DNA of 64,000 nt, taken from the NCBI RefSeq assembly GCF_032854445.1, contig NC_088295.1:53361249-53425248 (forward strand), in the 5' to 3' direction. The translations under genes were made by a program, and so were the position numbers. The notes below the pieces were generated by a model that worked only from the letters and a program-made list of their open reading frames with translations, was not told the DNA's origin and did no database searches. The stretch comes from Liolophura sinensis. Lineage: Eukaryota > Mollusca > Polyplacophora > Chitonida > Chitonidae. How positions within the stretch are numbered: the first letter of the stretch is position 1; every line of letters begins with the position of its first letter. This document shows, piece after piece, positions 62,549 to 64,000 of the stretch.

Positions 62549-62676
62549 AAAGTAGAGTATTGTGGTAACTCCAACAAAAGATACAAGCATTCTTGAAAAT
62601 GGTTTAAATAAAACCGAAATATTGAATCAAGCTTCGATTTGTATCTTTTGTTGGTGTTACCATAATACTCTACTTT
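62549..62676. repeat. foldback hairpin, 38-bp arms
   Basis: Arms 62549-62586 and 62639-62676 are reverse complements with two mismatches and a 52-nt loop. The arms contain CCAACAAAAGATACAA. Confidence 0.95.
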
Positions 62677-64000
62677 CTGCAGTTCGTGTCACAGCCTGCT
62701 GTGTCAAACATGCAAGTAGTAAAACAACTTCTGCACTGAAGGAGTGGAAATCCGGGCGTCTTTCCCATTTTGTGGGATATTATAAGCCTAGTCTTTTGGC
62801 CTTTTCTTTTAGAAGTTATGACTGAATTAGCAAATCTCATATGATTGAGATATGATTGCGTTGTTTTACTGAAGTCTCAAGCCCCACTTGGGCATAGAAT
62901 ATTCATAATCTTGAAATTTTATGCAAAAGTATAACGATGTTCTCTGCTGTCTGTGTTGTATGCGTAAAGAAGACCCAGATGCCTGCAGTGAATGTACCAC
63001 TGTGACCTCACAAGGTCAGCTGTAGGTCATTCGTAGCGGAGTAGATTTTCTGATGTTTGATGACCAAATTCTACCGTCTTTTTTTTTTTTTTTCATCTGT
63101 TTTTGACGTTTGAAATGACCGGAATGGATTCAGGGGACATCAAACTGTCTGCCTGCAGTTTGGAAAGCTCATTATTGGGGATCTGCTTCAAATATTTTAT
63201 GACTGGCCAACACATGTAGAAATGCAGATCATAAAATCTCATAATGCATTCAATACGACAGCTATCATAAAAACCCAAACTTTGACAGCCATATTTATCA
63301 TGTCTCACAAATACCACTTACACAATATATATAGGTTTCTCTTTGTTTACTGTCAGTGCTGATATCTTTTGTTTTTGTGTTGTGAATATGATTGCTGTTC
63401 TGACATTAAATTAAGCTGCTTGCAACCTTGTACAATTTATGGGTGAAAGATGATTTTGTTTTCATTTGTTGCTGATGGGTAAATCATACAATTACAACAT
63501 TTCAGATTGTATTTCAGCTTCCTTTTGTGATGTTTTCTTCATTGTTTTGTTGGGATTTATATGTTATGATTGTACATTGAATGAAAATTTTAATTATGTT
63601 TCGAGTCGTGCTGTCCTTTATTATTTGTTTAGTTTTGTGTCACGAAAAATTATCTAATTTGCTTGGGCTATTTTGAGGAATGTGGCGGTAAATGTCACTT
63701 ACCAGTTGGTACTTTGATTGCCTGCGTTCATGTATTTAACAGCTCCTAATAATATTTAGGCCTACCTTATGGCATTCAACTGCTTTGTTAGTCACCAAAA
63801 TGGTGAAAATAAAGAATGTAGAAGTTATTCTGTAAGATGGGTCAGAAGTTGGAGATCATGTGACCACCCTTTTGTGTTGAAAACAAAATGAAGGTCTAGT
63901 TGTACAAAATAACACCGCAAGAGATCTGCAGAAATACTCAAACTATCTGAAAAGGTGAAAATTATACAAATCCACCAGATACATGATCGCTGACTGCGAT
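62677..64000. other. sequence to the right edge, no gene recognised
   Basis: AT-rich unique sequence with short open frames only. Confidence 0.4.

Overview
This is a eukaryotic nuclear window, AT-rich, with small coding exons separated by repeat-filled introns that follow the GT-AG rule. It probably comes from a mollusc. The taxonomic call is inference: it rests on three tRNA-derived SINE families present in many copies, a very heavy load of minisatellites, and proteins closest (from memory) to animal senataxin and TMTC3. No prokaryotic features are present.

Left part (1-11.8 kb, + strand): the last seven exons of a Sen1/senataxin-like SF1 RNA/DNA helicase. They encode 282 residues covering motifs III to VI and the stop codon at 11807-11809; the 5' part lies outside the window. 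Its introns hold a 99-bp array, a 54-bp array whose unit contains the exon's own 5' splice site, a 39-bp array, a nested SINE and a perfect hairpin.

Convergent intergenic region (11.8-23.7 kb): first several minisatellites (22-27, 53, 53, 24 and 83 bp units) and SINEs, then a 5.8-kb stretch (about 17.84-23.69 kb) almost without interspersed repeats. That stretch may be a long 3' UTR of the next gene.

Middle (23.7-44.7 kb, - strand): a complete TMTC3 orthologue, a protein O-mannosyltransferase of the ER membrane. Twenty coding exons join in phase to give 858 residues. Its introns carry many SINE copies, inverted duplications and minisatellites. The upstream region has an NRF1-like palindrome and an ETS-like site.

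Right part (44.7-64 kb): no confidently identified gene. It holds a 250-bp inverted duplication with a start codon at each inner edge, a decayed Tc1-type DD34E transposon (47236-48854) sitting inside a 53-bp satellite family, the main 1.6-kb array of that family (about 53-54.6 kb), a full SINE with target-site duplication, a foldback hairpin, and a few unassigned candidate exons (51.3, 57.9-58.4 and 60.7 kb).

The two recognised genes are convergent and functionally unrelated. I saw no novel multi-gene system. The most interesting items are the splice-donor minisatellite, the two related 53-bp arrays, the inverted duplications and the minimal start-stop uORF before TMTC3.
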